A DNA stretch of 64,000 bases, from positions 150,442 to 214,441 of the forward strand of contig NZ_SJSB01000005.1 in assembly GCF_004352835.1 (NCBI RefSeq). The letters run 5' to 3'. The notes under the pieces were generated by a model. The model was not told where the DNA came from, did not search any database, and saw nothing but the letters and a program-made list of their open reading frames with translations. Within the stretch, counting starts at the first letter, position 1; each line of letters begins with the position of its first letter. This DNA comes from Marinomonas flavescens. Lineage in GTDB: Bacteria; Pseudomonadota; Gammaproteobacteria; Pseudomonadales; Marinomonadaceae. The position numbers were made by a program, and so were the translations under genes. This document shows positions 18,489-28,866 of the stretch, one piece after another.

Positions 18489-19520
18489 ATGCTAAATATT
18501 TCTAACAAAACCCGTTTAAATAAATACATTAGCGAAAGTGGTATTTGCTCCCGACGAGATGCAGACCGCTTTATTGAACAAGGCAATGTGTTTATTAATG
18601 GTAAGCGAGCAAAGATAGGGGATCAGGTTACGTCTGGTGATACGGTTAAAGTAAACGGACAGCTGATTGAACCGCAAGATGCGGAAGATTTTGTTTTGAT
18701 CGCATTAAATAAGCCGGTCGGAATTGTTAGTACGACAGAAAGCACTGAGAAAGACAATATTGTCGATTTTGTCAATCACGGGGTGCGGATATTCCCGATT
18801 GGGCGTCTAGATAAAGACTCTCAAGGTTTGATCTTTTTGACCAACAATGGCGATTTAGTGAACAAGGTACTGCGCGCTGGTAATAATCACGAAAAAGAAT
18901 ATCTGGTCACAGTGAACAAGACGGTGACCGATGATTTTATAAATGGCATGGCGAATGGAGTGCCTATCTTAGGCACCATGACCAAGAAGTGCCCAGTATC
19001 GAAAGAGTCTAATAACGTCTTTCGTATTACCTTGGTGCAAGGTTTGAACCGTCAGATACGTCGTATGACAGAACACTTTGGTTATGAGGTTGTTAAGCTT
19101 GAGCGCGTACGTATCATGCACATCGGACTGAAGGGCGTTCCGGTTGGAGAGTGGCGTGACTTTACGCAAAAAGAGATTGAAATTCTCTCTAAAGCAATAG
19201 AAGAGTCTTCTTCTGAAACAGACAAAAAACCTTCAAAAAAGTCATCATCAGCGGCGAAAAAACCTTCGAATAGCGCTAAGAACGGAACCGGTGCACGAAC
19301 AAAAGCAACCAGTGCGGCTTCAGGTCATTCAAAACCAGGAGGCAAGCCTAGTCGACCTGGTGGCAACCCTAAGGCGCCGAATACTAAACATAAACGCCCG
19401 TCTGATAATGCCCCAGGGAGACCTAGTAAATCAGGACAAAGGCCAAAGCCATCGGGTACAAAACCCGGAGCAAAACCTTTTGCTAAAGGAAATACGAGAA
19501 AGCCTAAGCCTTCTCGATAG
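18489..19520 (+). CDS. rluF: 23S rRNA pseudouridine synthase, RluF type, with long basic tail
   Basis: An RsuA-family enzyme. Residues ~8-65 are an S4 RNA-binding domain ([24 protein letters not shown]). The synthase domain has the catalytic Asp in [20 protein letters not shown] and the closing [22 protein letters not shown], matching RluF, which modifies U2604 of 23S rRNA in E. coli. Residues ~240-343 form a low-complexity tail rich in Lys, Pro, Ser, Gly and Thr. It is likely disordered and may add RNA affinity. E. coli RluF also has a basic C-terminus (290 residues in all), but this one is longer. Confidence 0.88.
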   Translation: MLNISNKTRLNKYISESGICSRRDADRFIEQGNVFINGKRAKIGDQVTSGDTVKVNGQLIEPQDAEDFVLIALNKPVGIVSTTESTEKDNIVDFVNHGVRIFPIGRLDKDSQGLIFLTNNGDLVNKVLRAGNNHEKEYLVTVNKTVTDDFINGMANGVPILGTMTKKCPVSKESNNVFRITLVQGLNRQIRRMTEHFGYEVVKLERVRIMHIGLKGVPVGEWRDFTQKEIEILSKAIEESSSETDKKPSKKSSSAAKKPSNSAKNGTGARTKATSAASGHSKPGGKPSRPGGNPKAPNTKHKRPSDNAPGRPSKSGQRPKPSGTKPGAKPFAKGNTRKPKPSR

Positions 19521-19592
19521 TAACTAATATAGATAGTACTCACTATTAATGGTGCCTGTAGGAAATGATCTAGTCGTCTTGTACATGAGCGA

Positions 19593-21218
19593 TTAGGTCA
19601 TTTCTTGTTTATGACGTTTTAAAATAGGGTATGCCGTCGCGACCAGTAATGAAGATAGGCGCTGTAGGTCTCGTAAAATATCCATATGTATTTGTGATGA
19701 GGCCAGTGTTGCAGGAATCTGATCTCTAATACGGCGAGTATGTTGCTCTCGGCATACGGCAATTTTATTACGGTATACGTGTTTGGCATCGACCAATTCG
19801 GCAGCAAGGTCAGGGCTTTTTGACACATAAACAGCTTGAGCTAAACGAAAAATTTCAAACAATTCAGAGAAGAGAGTATCTAACTCTCTTTCACCTTGCT
19901 CAGAAAAATGAATCTTTTCTTTGTGTTTTTTGCGAGCTAGCACCATAAGGCTTGCGTCAATGATGTCCCCCACGTGCTCTAAATTGGTTACAAAACTGAA
20001 CGCATCTTGCCAGCTATTTTGTTCTTCCGATGAGCTCTTAATGTTTTCTATCGCGGCCAAGTAGTAAGTTACTTCGCGATGAATTCGATCAATATCATCA
20101 TCTAACTCTTTTACTCTATTAATGTGTTTACCATTGGTAAATGTTTTAGGTGTACTTTCCAGCATTTGATAAGCGATATCAGCAATTCGCAAAGTTTCAT
20201 TGGCGACATTAGCAATGGCTCGAGTAGGATGCTTGATATCGTCTTGTGATAAATAGACGGATGTTAGAGGTTTGTGACCATCCATTTCCGTGTTGTTAGG
20301 AGAGACGTATTTCTTTAATAGATTCGCCCAGAAAGGCAGCATGGCAAGAAACAGAATACCGTTAATGGCATTGATCATGACATGGAAAACCATCGGTGAA
20401 TCTAAACCAAGGCTTTGTAGTGAAAGCCATCCAGATTCTTGAATGAAGTAAATCAGCAAACCAATAATAACGGCACAAGAGCGTATAAGTAGGTTGCCTA
20501 TTATCACCAGTCGTCCTTTTGCGCTCAATCCCCACCCAGAGCTTAATGCGGGCAATGCGCCGCCGATATTAGCGCCAATAACCATGATCATCGACATCTC
20601 AATAGAGATAGCGCCGTCAGTGACAAGGTGAGTAATAATCAAAATCATCGCTAAACTTGAGTGAACAAGCCAAGTAAAGAGCGCAACCAAAAATAGGGTT
20701 AGTAAGGTATCGTGAGCCAATAAACTGGTGAGATACGTCATGCCGTTGCCAGAGCGCATGTCTGCCGTACTTCTTGCGATCAGAGATAAGGCGAGCAGGA
20801 GAAGGCCAAGCCCAAGGCAGATTCGTCCCCAGTATTTATACTTTCGTTTTGTCGATTTCTGAAAACTAATATAGCCAATCAGCAATAGCAATGGAGAAAG
20901 AGCAGACAAGTCAAAGCTAAGTAGCATTGCCATTAAGCTTGAGCCTATTTCTGCACCAACGGCTAATGCGAGGGCAGGAATAAGCCCTAAAGCACTTGTC
21001 GCGACAAAGCCTGCCGCCAGTAGTACAACCGCTGTGCCAGATTGTAGTGCCGCGGCGGCGATCCCTCCTAAAGCTGCGGCTTGAAGGCGATGACGTGTCA
21101 TCAAACGAATCGCATTTTCTAGATTTTTGCCATAGGCGCGTTCGAAGCCAGTGCGCACCATGCGAATCCCCCAGAGTAGTAGGGTGATGGCGCCAGCTAA
21201 TTGAATAATTTCAAACAT
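19593..21218 (-). CDS. Na+/Pi-cotransporter family protein with PhoU-like C-terminal domain
   Basis: A 541-residue protein. Residues ~1-300 hold two PF02690-type transmembrane repeats (GGIAAAALQSGTAVVLLAAGFV and the inverted copy VHSSLAMILIITHLV), with the QSGTA/SSLA motifs of NptA/YjbB-type phosphate symporters. Residues ~330-540 are a helical PhoU-like region (ELDDDIDRIHREVTYYLAAIENI). It resembles E. coli YjbB, reported to export phosphate; direction of transport here is uncertain. It is a single gene with a 414-base upstream gap. Confidence 0.87.
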   Translation of the reverse strand: MFEIIQLAGAITLLLWGIRMVRTGFERAYGKNLENAIRLMTRHRLQAAALGGIAAAALQSGTAVVLLAAGFVATSALGLIPALALAVGAEIGSSLMAMLLSFDLSALSPLLLLIGYISFQKSTKRKYKYWGRICLGLGLLLLALSLIARSTADMRSGNGMTYLTSLLAHDTLLTLFLVALFTWLVHSSLAMILIITHLVTDGAISIEMSMIMVIGANIGGALPALSSGWGLSAKGRLVIIGNLLIRSCAVIIGLLIYFIQESGWLSLQSLGLDSPMVFHVMINAINGILFLAMLPFWANLLKKYVSPNNTEMDGHKPLTSVYLSQDDIKHPTRAIANVANETLRIADIAYQMLESTPKTFTNGKHINRVKELDDDIDRIHREVTYYLAAIENIKSSSEEQNSWQDAFSFVTNLEHVGDIIDASLMVLARKKHKEKIHFSEQGERELDTLFSELFEIFRLAQAVYVSKSPDLAAELVDAKHVYRNKIAVCREQHTRRIRDQIPATLASSQIHMDILRDLQRLSSLLVATAYPILKRHKQEMT

Positions 21219-21631
21219 AGTAGTGTCCTAATTTAGGACTAACGGACAGAGTCTTTATGAACAGTAATGTAGTTAGTCGATTTACGCTTAGATATGACGT
21301 TACATTAGCAGAGTGTCGGTGTTTTTGTCTGCTTTTTTACGACACCTATTTGTCTCATTAATCATTTTTTTGTTTTTGTGAAACCCATAAACACTGCGAT
21401 CTTGAGCTGTATTTATAGGATGAGGGAAATTGTTTTTCTTACTGTAAAAACCAAATATATTAATTAGTTATAGAGTAAAAGATGCCTATATGCACTGTGT
21501 TTTTTTGATTAATAAAGGGCGTTTTAGAAGAAGCTAATCGTTTTTTGTAAAATAAGAGTGCTCTGAAAGGAGGTGTAGATTATTAAAAGTAAAACTATGG
21601 CCGGAGTGATACCAGCCATAGTTTGTTATTT
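21219..21631. other. Intergenic region: upstream of the Pi symporter and downstream of opgH
   Basis: An AT-rich gap of about 410 bases. It must hold the promoter of the minus-strand phosphate symporter gene, but I cannot place it confidently. The only clear element is the hairpin at 21592-21624 that ends the opgGH operon. No convincing coding region or RNA was seen. Confidence 0.5.
21592..21624 (-). terminator. Intrinsic terminator of the opgGH operon
   Basis: A 10-bp perfect stem, AAACTATGGC with GCCATAGTTT, and a 13-base loop, 8 bases beyond the opgH stop. Read on the minus strand it is followed by a T-rich tract (TTTTACTTTT). Confidence 0.75.
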
Positions 21632-23764
21632 TTAAGATTGGGGTAAATATTTACCCATGGCTAACATAAGTGATTTGTGTTTCAAAATAGCCAAGCACTC
21701 ACTCTCTTTGAGGTGCTCATAGAGCTGAGGTATGCTGTCGCTTTGCTCAATTTGCCACTCGGCACAAATACGATTACGGCATAATGTGTTTTCTTCTTCA
21801 TTAGGAAGTTGAGCAACATACCAATGATAGAATCCTACATCACTGATAAATCGAGACAACGGAGGCTGCTTATCATAATCGTCATCTTTAACAATATGAT
21901 TTTGCCTGTCGTTAAGGCGTTTAACGATCCCTTTAGGGTGTTTTTCTTCTGAAGAGCGAAGCAACATAATTTTAGACAGTAGATTGCCGCGTTTTTCGCC
22001 ACCGCTAAGCCAAGAAAGAGGGATAGAAAATACCAAGCCGATGGTAATAGGCAGTGACCAGTAGAAGAGTTCAGGACTAAGAAATAGGGCGGCGCCTGCT
22101 AATCCTGCACCCAATAACGTATGAGATAAATGGGCACGCGCGACGGTTTTCCATGGTGTAGCGCCATCATCACGAGACTGTGGTTTCCAGCCGCTATCAC
22201 GGCCTTTTAAAACATCAAAGACCACCAAGAACTGAGAAAACATTAAAATCGGAGCGTACAACGCCGACATAATAACTTCCAGCAAGGTATCCAATGTCAA
22301 TAATATTGGACCACCAAACGCCATGCAGCGGCGAGGGTAGATCATAGCGCTGATCCAACCAAAGACCTTTGGTGCGAGGACTAGTGCCATTGAAAGCTCG
22401 AATAATAGCCGTGCTTTTTGAAAATCAAAGACCGGCCAAGTTGGGAATAATGACGGGTTAGAAAAATACTCGGGACGGACAAAGTGTGCCTGTACAGCGA
22501 GAGCGAAACCCACAGCAATCAGTAAGAACCAAAAGACAGCGCTCAGATAAGAAAAGATACCTGAAAACAAATGAATGCGTGTAGCGAAGTGAAAGCCTTT
22601 CGCGAACAAAAATGCCTTATGTTGCAAGTTACCCTGACACCAGCGACGATCTCGTACCATCACATCAATCAGAGATGGTGGCGCTTCTTCGTAAGACGCT
22701 TCTAAGTCCATATCAAAGCGCACACCCCAGCCAGCGCGACGTAACATGGCGGCTTCCATAAAATCATGGCTCATGATGTGTCCACCAAAAGGGGCTTTCC
22801 CTTCTAAAATAGGCAGACCGCATGCTTCAGCAAACGCTTTGGTGCGAATGATGGCATTGTGTCCCCAGAAGTTCGAGGCTGTGCCATGCCATGCCGCTAG
22901 ACCAGACGCATAAACCGGTCCGAAACATTGGTTCGCAAATTGTTGTATACGGCTGTACAGAGTATTGGCTTTAATAATGGTGGGTAGCGTTTGTATCAAA
23001 CCGAGACCAGGTTCAGCAGCCATACGGCGAGATAAACTAATTAAACATTCCGCACTCATCAAGCTGTCGGCATCTAAAACAATCATGCTTTCATAATTAG
23101 CACCAAAACGCGTTACCCAATCGGCAATGTTACCCGCCTTACGTTCATTGTTATTATCACGACGGCGATAGTAGATTGGGCAGGCTTGATCATCATGATT
23201 TAATAATGGGTAAAAGGTGTGCTTTTCTTTAATGCAGGCTTCGGAGCGATTACTATCACTAAGAATGAAAAAGGCAAATTTACCGGGTGCTTTTTCCAAT
23301 AAATCTTCATGCATGGCTTCAATGCTGGCACGAATCCGAGCAGGATCTTCATTGTAAACAGGCAATAAAATAGCAGTAACGCCATCAACATCCACTTCTT
23401 TTACTTTGCGAGAAAACGGCCATAGGCGGCATAAAAAACCAATAATCGCTTGCGAAAAAGCAAAAGAGATCCAAGTAAAGTTTATGCAGAATAAGACTAA
23501 AAACGCCCATTGCAAACCCGCAATGGCATTGGTGTTTAGCACCGCATACATTTCTGTTGCACCATACCAAGTTAGACCAAGTGTAATGGTTAGCACGCAA
23601 AGGCGAGCCAAGAGTGTTCTAAATAGAAACGGCTTGACTAATTTTTTCGCTTTTTGGCGAGCCTCATTCACTTTGTGACGAGGCATGGCGAGTGGTGCTT
23701 CTGGCGGTAACGCCAGACGTTCGTACTGACTTCCTTGTGTGTTTATCATTTTTGTTTCAACCAT
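21632..23764 (-). CDS. opgH: Glucans biosynthesis glucosyltransferase H
   Basis: A 710-residue inner-membrane family 2 glycosyltransferase that builds the beta-1,2-linked backbone of osmoregulated periplasmic glucans from UDP-glucose. It has TM helices at ~50-110, a cytoplasmic GT2 domain with PVYNEDPARIRAS, VLDADSLMS, SHDFMEAAMLRRAGW and the QxxRW-type RDRRWCQGNLQH, and further TM helices to ~600. Opg(G) lies immediately upstream with overlap. The downstream in-frame ATG at 23749 forms an ATGA overlap with the opgG stop and may be the true start, giving translational coupling. Confidence 0.93.
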   Translation of the reverse strand: MVETKMINTQGSQYERLALPPEAPLAMPRHKVNEARQKAKKLVKPFLFRTLLARLCVLTITLGLTWYGATEMYAVLNTNAIAGLQWAFLVLFCINFTWISFAFSQAIIGFLCRLWPFSRKVKEVDVDGVTAILLPVYNEDPARIRASIEAMHEDLLEKAPGKFAFFILSDSNRSEACIKEKHTFYPLLNHDDQACPIYYRRRDNNNERKAGNIADWVTRFGANYESMIVLDADSLMSAECLISLSRRMAAEPGLGLIQTLPTIIKANTLYSRIQQFANQCFGPVYASGLAAWHGTASNFWGHNAIIRTKAFAEACGLPILEGKAPFGGHIMSHDFMEAAMLRRAGWGVRFDMDLEASYEEAPPSLIDVMVRDRRWCQGNLQHKAFLFAKGFHFATRIHLFSGIFSYLSAVFWFLLIAVGFALAVQAHFVRPEYFSNPSLFPTWPVFDFQKARLLFELSMALVLAPKVFGWISAMIYPRRCMAFGGPILLTLDTLLEVIMSALYAPILMFSQFLVVFDVLKGRDSGWKPQSRDDGATPWKTVARAHLSHTLLGAGLAGAALFLSPELFYWSLPITIGLVFSIPLSWLSGGEKRGNLLSKIMLLRSSEEKHPKGIVKRLNDRQNHIVKDDDYDKQPPLSRFISDVGFYHWYVAQLPNEEENTLCRNRICAEWQIEQSDSIPQLYEHLKESECLAILKHKSLMLAMGKYLPQS

Positions 23765-25446
23765 CGGTATAACCAGGTGGAAGCAAGTGGTTGATCATTT
23801 TCTTTCAACTGCACTCGCAATTCAGCAACGTCTGCCTCTTGAGTATCAAATGTAACGAAAACTCTTAGGCCCTTAATATTAGGGTTTTGAACCACCCGAG
23901 TCTTAATGATACTGCCTTGGCTGATGCTCGCGTTCACAGCAACTTTACTTAAGTCACTAACGGATAAATTACTATAATCGATCACAACCTCAGGATTGTT
24001 ATTCGGTAGGCTGACAGTTCTTGCACTGCGTACTATATGCGGTTTGCCCGCTAATATAGGTGTGTCATTAGGCCAGGTCAGCTGGTAGGAGTAGGTATAT
24101 GGAACGTCTTTTTTTAGACCATCTTTAGGTTCCCAATAAGCAACAATATTATCATTGCTTTTAGAGTTAGAGGGTATTTCTACCAGTTCAATATTGCCAG
24201 CGCCCCAATCGTTTAACGGTTTGATCCAACTGGATGGGCGATCTTGGTAATCGGCGTCCAAATCTTGGTAATCACTGAATTTATTATCACGTTGGATCAG
24301 TCCAAAGCCTTTTGGAGATGTATCAAGAAAAGCACTGATTTGTAGTGTTTTAGGATTGTTGAGAGGGCGCCACAATACCTCATCGCTGCCGGTCTGAATT
24401 TGTAGACCATCAGAATTGTGAAGTTCAGGTCGATAATTTGGACGATCTGAATGGTCTAACGTCCCATCGTACATGAACATGGAATTAAGTGGGGCTAAGC
24501 CAACATGTTGAATGTCTACTCTTGGAAACAGTGTTGCTTGAACATCGACCCGTGTTGGTGACCCTGGGTAAATACCGAAGCGGAAAGCGCCGGTGACGCT
24601 TTTACTGTCTAACAGTGCATGCACCACAATGGCTTTTTGAGTAACGGATGGACGCTCGATCCAAAAGTGTTTAAACCTTGGGAATTCTTCCCCTGTGGGT
24701 TGTGCAACATTGATAGCAAGACCGCGTGATGAAAGGCCATAAGTTTGCCCTTTCGAAATCGCCCGAAAATAACTCGCACCTTGAAAAACAATAAATTCGT
24801 CATTCTGATCCGGTGCATTTAATGGATAATGCAGACGTAATCCAGCGTATTTTCCTGCTTTTGCAATGAGGTCATCAATTTTTTGTGTTGGTGTGGTGAA
24901 CGACGAAGCAGACACTTCCAGAGGGAAGCCACGTCCATTTTCAACCACATCAATAGAGACTAAATCTTTATATAAGTAGCCTGGGGCAAACAATTGTATG
25001 GAAAATGGGGTTGGCGTATTTCCCCAAACGGCCTTGTTTTGTTGAAAATCTATTTTTTGATAGGTTGCAGCATCAAGATTAGTCAGTAACTCTGGTGCAA
25101 CATCAGGGGCAATCATCGGTGATTTAGCGAGATTTCTTGCAATATTGACCACAGTTTGGGAAGAAAATGGATAATCTACCTTAGCGTCTTTCTCTGTATC
25201 GCTAACGGGTTTAGTATCCATTTCAGTCGAAGATGTAGGATCTTTCTTTTCTATTTTTTTTGTTGGCGTCGTCGAGTCTTCAGATGGTGCTTGTTTTGTA
25301 CCTTGGTCTTGCGTTTCTTTAGATTGTGGGGTCACCACAAGGCTTTCTGATTTTGGGATTGCCATGTCGCTTTCTGCTTGTGAAAACGCACTTAATAATA
25401 AAGAGGCAACAATGAAAAAGAATTTAATAGATGTCGAATTATGCAT
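23746..25446 (-). CDS. opgG: Periplasmic glucan biosynthesis protein G
   Basis: A 566-residue exported protein required for branching and release of osmoregulated periplasmic glucans. A Sec signal peptide (FFFIVASLLLSAFSQAES) is followed at ~25-90 by a charged low-complexity stretch rich in Lys, Asp, Thr and Pro. The OpgG/OpgD domain starts around YPFSSQTVVNIARNLA. Typical segments include FSRG-like GLSSRGLAINVAQPTGEEFPRFKHFWIERP and RPELHNSDGLQIQTG. The family is usually ~510 residues; the excess is the linker. It precedes opgH and the two form an operon. Confidence 0.93.
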   Translation of the reverse strand: MHNSTSIKFFFIVASLLLSAFSQAESDMAIPKSESLVVTPQSKETQDQGTKQAPSEDSTTPTKKIEKKDPTSSTEMDTKPVSDTEKDAKVDYPFSSQTVVNIARNLAKSPMIAPDVAPELLTNLDAATYQKIDFQQNKAVWGNTPTPFSIQLFAPGYLYKDLVSIDVVENGRGFPLEVSASSFTTPTQKIDDLIAKAGKYAGLRLHYPLNAPDQNDEFIVFQGASYFRAISKGQTYGLSSRGLAINVAQPTGEEFPRFKHFWIERPSVTQKAIVVHALLDSKSVTGAFRFGIYPGSPTRVDVQATLFPRVDIQHVGLAPLNSMFMYDGTLDHSDRPNYRPELHNSDGLQIQTGSDEVLWRPLNNPKTLQISAFLDTSPKGFGLIQRDNKFSDYQDLDADYQDRPSSWIKPLNDWGAGNIELVEIPSNSKSNDNIVAYWEPKDGLKKDVPYTYSYQLTWPNDTPILAGKPHIVRSARTVSLPNNNPEVVIDYSNLSVSDLSKVAVNASISQGSIIKTRVVQNPNIKGLRVFVTFDTQEADVAELRVQLKENDQPLASTWLYRWLKQK

Positions 25447-25892
25447 AGTAAAAAAAATGAGCTCTAAATAAATAGGCAGAACTGAGTATAAACATGGTTC
25501 TGAATATTGTGTTTTTTATGAGCCGCTGACTCCTTGAGAATCTCTTTTAATATAAAGCCTTATGATAAAGCTTTAATAATTTCATAGTGAGTTTTTGGCG
25601 TCCGAGAATTGAAAAGATTTTGTGAGTCTGTTTCCTTTTTTTATTGGGAAAGTGCAAGGCGCATCCTTTTTTTTAGGCTAATTTACTTTGTGAGAAAAAT
25701 GAACCTATTTGTGAGTAAAGCATCAAAAAAGTCAAAATAAAGTGTGAACATCTTTACTCATGGGGAAAGTACCAGTGAGAGAAGGCGGTATGCTTTACGT
25801 GAGATGTGCATTTTAGCCTATCTTTCGTGATTTGATGTCATTTTTATGTGTGACATACACTACTTTAAACGTGTTTTATTTTCAGGAAGGCT
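25447..25892. other. Divergent intergenic region between opgG and pqiA
   Basis: About 450 bases without a gene. It must carry promoters for opgGH (leftward) and pqiABC (rightward). A candidate sigma-70 promoter for pqiA is TTGATG (25832-25837) with TACACT (25856-25861), spacer 18, about 30 bases before the start codon. In E. coli pqiA responds to SoxS; I could not identify a soxbox here. Otherwise nothing definite is visible. Confidence 0.4.
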
Positions 25893-27155
25893 ATGAGTCA
25901 CTCGGAATTTAATGAATATGCCACTGTTTGTGATGAATGCGATTTGGTGAATGAGGTTCCCTTAATGGAACCCGGTGAGAGTCTTTCTTGTTCACGGTGT
26001 GACCACCTATTGGTGAGTTTACCGAAGAAAAGGCGCGAGAAAATATTGGTTTATAGTGGCTCCGGATTATTGATGTTGGCGTTGGCGCTGAGCTTTCCTT
26101 TTCTGAGCTTTTCTACCACCGGCATTGGGCGCACCGTGACCTTTTGGCAAAGTCTATCTGTGTTATTGAATAAGCAATTTACCTTCTTGGGCGCCTTATT
26201 GATTTTTGTGCTTTTGGTTCTGCCTATGTGTTATTTGCTTAGTGCGGCGCTATTAACTTGGCTTATCAATAAGAGAAGAAACAGAGTACTACAGCGATTA
26301 TTTTTGCGCACCATGACGGTGATTCAACCTTGGTTAATGGTAGATGTATTTTTAGTCGGTGTGCTGGTGGCGTTAGTGAAAATGCAAAGTATGGCAGACA
26401 TTGGCTTTGGTTTATCGTTCTGGGCATTTTGTAGTTATGTGTTATGCCTGTTAAAAACCGTTTCCTTGGTAAATCGCCGTTGGCTCTGGAATCAAGTGGC
26501 GGGTGCGGCTAAATGTCCTCCTTTAATGGCAGGCTCCGCACGCGCTCAAGGACTGGTTGGTTGCCATTTTTGTGGTGCTGTGGTGGCGGAAGAGCATGGC
26601 CACTGTGGGCGTTGTGGGCACACTACTCACAGTCGAAAACCAGCTAGTATTCAAATGACGGTCGCGTTACTTGTTGCGGCGTTATTGATGTATGTTCCCG
26701 CGAACCTATTACCGATTATGAATACCACCTTCTTTGGTGTCAGTGAGCCGTCGACCATAATAGGAGGGGTGTTTCAGCTTTGGGGAATGGGCTCTTATCC
26801 TATTGCGATTATCATTCTCTTGGCGAGCGTGTTTATTCCCATTGCCAAAATACTGTCGTTAAGCTGGTTATGTTGGCAGCTGCATTTTTCTTCTCATCAT
26901 TCCACAACACAGAAGTTAAAACTGTACCGTATGACAGAATGTGTGGGACGCTGGTCGATGATTGATATATTCGTGGTTGCAACATTAACCGGATTGGTGC
27001 AGATGGGAGGGTTGATGTCGGTGGTGCCCGGAGCGGCGGCTTTGTCATTTGCTGGTGTGGTAATTTTAACCATGTTAGCCGCTATGTCTTATGACTCACG
27101 GCTGTTATGGGATCAAGAAGAAGCGTTGCTTGCGGGCAAAAATAGTGAAAGGTGA
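25893..27155 (+). CDS. pqiA: Paraquat-inducible protein A family membrane protein
   Basis: A 420-residue inner-membrane protein with two PqiA repeats. Each begins with a rubredoxin-like four-cysteine cluster: CDECDLV...SCSRCDHL near residues 14-40, and CHFCGAVV...CGRCGH near 230-250. Each is followed by four hydrophobic helices. In E. coli PqiA is the inner-membrane partner of the PqiB MCE tunnel in envelope lipid transport. It heads the pqiABC operon. Confidence 0.92.
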   Translation: MSHSEFNEYATVCDECDLVNEVPLMEPGESLSCSRCDHLLVSLPKKRREKILVYSGSGLLMLALALSFPFLSFSTTGIGRTVTFWQSLSVLLNKQFTFLGALLIFVLLVLPMCYLLSAALLTWLINKRRNRVLQRLFLRTMTVIQPWLMVDVFLVGVLVALVKMQSMADIGFGLSFWAFCSYVLCLLKTVSLVNRRWLWNQVAGAAKCPPLMAGSARAQGLVGCHFCGAVVAEEHGHCGRCGHTTHSRKPASIQMTVALLVAALLMYVPANLLPIMNTTFFGVSEPSTIIGGVFQLWGMGSYPIAIIILLASVFIPIAKILSLSWLCWQLHFSSHHSTTQKLKLYRMTECVGRWSMIDIFVVATLTGLVQMGGLMSVVPGAAALSFAGVVILTMLAAMSYDSRLLWDQEEALLAGKNSER

Positions 27156-27207
27156 GATGAATACTAATGGTGAAGCCGGTGTTATTAATGAATAAGGGGA
27201 ATCAACC

Positions 27208-28851
27208 TTGAGTGAGTTACAAGAGAACAGCCAATCGATACGCAAGGTACGCTTTAATTCGATTTGGCTTGTTCCTTTATTAGCCCTAATCGTGGCAGGT
27301 TGGATGGTGTATCAAAATTGGTCCAGCGAAGGCCCAGAAATTACCTTGATAGCCTCTAATGCAGAAGGGTTAGAAGCTGGCAAAACCAAGATCAAAGCGC
27401 GTAATGTTGATATTGGTACCGTGACTCGTATTCACCTTAGTCCAGACTACAATACGGCCATTATTACCGTTCGGATGGACAAAGATACCGATAATATGCT
27501 GCACCAAGACGCCAAGTTTTGGGTGGTTAAACCGCGTGTAGGAAAGGAAGGCATCAGTGGTTTAGGTACCTTGTTATCGGGAGCTTATATTGACATGGAG
27601 CCGGGCGAAAAGGGGGAAATCGCCTCTAAATTTAATGTTCTTGAGCAAGCGCCCTTGTCAACCACGGAGGACAAAGGGGTTCGATTGATGCTCGACAGCA
27701 AGGGCAGTTCAAAATTGGATGTGGGGACTGTGGTTCACTTTCGCGGTTACGATGTGGGGTATGTTGAAAAAGTCGGATTTGATACCGCTGCAGGGGCGAT
27801 CACCTATCAGGTGTTTATCAAGGCGCCATATGATGCTTTGGTAAATAGCTCGGTTAAGTTTTGGCTGACTCCGGGTATTGCCTTAACAAGCTCAGCACGA
27901 GGGGTAGAGTTGCGAGTGGATTCCTTGGAAACCTTATTATCTGGTGGTATCAGTTTTGGCTTGGTACATGATCAAAAGGCCGGGAAAGAGATTGAAGACC
28001 TTACGCAATTTCATTTGTATGCCTCTAAAGAAGACGCAGAAAATCAGTTTTACAATCAGTTTATTGATTATGTCTTTTTGTTCGATTCAGACATCAGTGG
28101 CTTAACCGCTGGTGCTCCTCTGGAATTTCGAGGTGTTCGTATCGGCACGGTTGAGCAAGTACCCTTTACCGGTCTCTCGATGGTGGGGTTAACCTCGCTC
28201 AAACAATCGGCGATTCCTGTATTGGCTCGCATTGAACCTCAGCGTTTGAATAATGGGGACAAAGACCTGACGTTACAAGAATGGAAAGCCTTGTTTAAAG
28301 ATCGAATTGAAAGTGGCTTTAGAGCGACGCTTAAAACTCGCAACTTTTTAACAGGCGCTAAGGCGATTAATATCGATTTTTACCCTAATTCTAAGAACGA
28401 GAAGCCACAAAAAGTGGTGGGTATAGACGTCTTTCCTGTGACCAATACAGGCTTCTCAAGCATCGAAAAGAAAGTGACTGAGATACTGGATAAATTGGCG
28501 CAAGCACCAGTCAATGAAAGCTTGCAAAGTATTACCGATGCCATGAGTAACGCCAATGATACCTTGGCTTCTATGAAGGCAACGTCTGAAAATGTAGATC
28601 AGTTAATTAATCAGCCTGAAGTACAAAAGTTACCCGATGAGGTGCTATCGATAATGGATAAACTGTCTCGCATTCTAGAAGCCTATCAAACCAATGGCGA
28701 AATAGGCTTGCCGCTAAAAGACAATCTTAAGGCCTTGGAAAAATCGTTGAATGAACTTCAGCCGCTATTAAGAGGTCTGCGAAATAATCCGAATTCATTA
28801 ATATTTGATAAAAAAATGCAGCCAGATATACAACCTAAAGCCGCACAGTAA
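27208..28851 (+). CDS. pqiB: Intermembrane transport protein PqiB (three MCE domains)
   Basis: A 547-residue protein with one N-terminal TM helix (~residues 18-38) and three MlaD/MCE domains (about 40-140, 155-260 and 285-400). It ends in an alpha-helical C-terminal needle region with coiled-coil character (residues ~410-530). This is the PqiB architecture, a hexameric tunnel spanning the periplasm between inner and outer membranes. The start is TTG, chosen because an AAGGGGA ribosome site sits 7 bases upstream. It lies between pqiA and pqiC. Confidence 0.93.
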   Translation: MSELQENSQSIRKVRFNSIWLVPLLALIVAGWMVYQNWSSEGPEITLIASNAEGLEAGKTKIKARNVDIGTVTRIHLSPDYNTAIITVRMDKDTDNMLHQDAKFWVVKPRVGKEGISGLGTLLSGAYIDMEPGEKGEIASKFNVLEQAPLSTTEDKGVRLMLDSKGSSKLDVGTVVHFRGYDVGYVEKVGFDTAAGAITYQVFIKAPYDALVNSSVKFWLTPGIALTSSARGVELRVDSLETLLSGGISFGLVHDQKAGKEIEDLTQFHLYASKEDAENQFYNQFIDYVFLFDSDISGLTAGAPLEFRGVRIGTVEQVPFTGLSMVGLTSLKQSAIPVLARIEPQRLNNGDKDLTLQEWKALFKDRIESGFRATLKTRNFLTGAKAINIDFYPNSKNEKPQKVVGIDVFPVTNTGFSSIEKKVTEILDKLAQAPVNESLQSITDAMSNANDTLASMKATSENVDQLINQPEVQKLPDEVLSIMDKLSRILEAYQTNGEIGLPLKDNLKALEKSLNELQPLLRGLRNNPNSLIFDKKMQPDIQPKAAQ

Positions 28852-28866
28852 ATAAAGGAAACTAGA

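Noticed and set aside
19325..19543. Minus-strand reading frame opposite the rluF tail
   Set aside because: It is a mirror of the low-complexity Lys/Pro/Gly tail and has no independent support.
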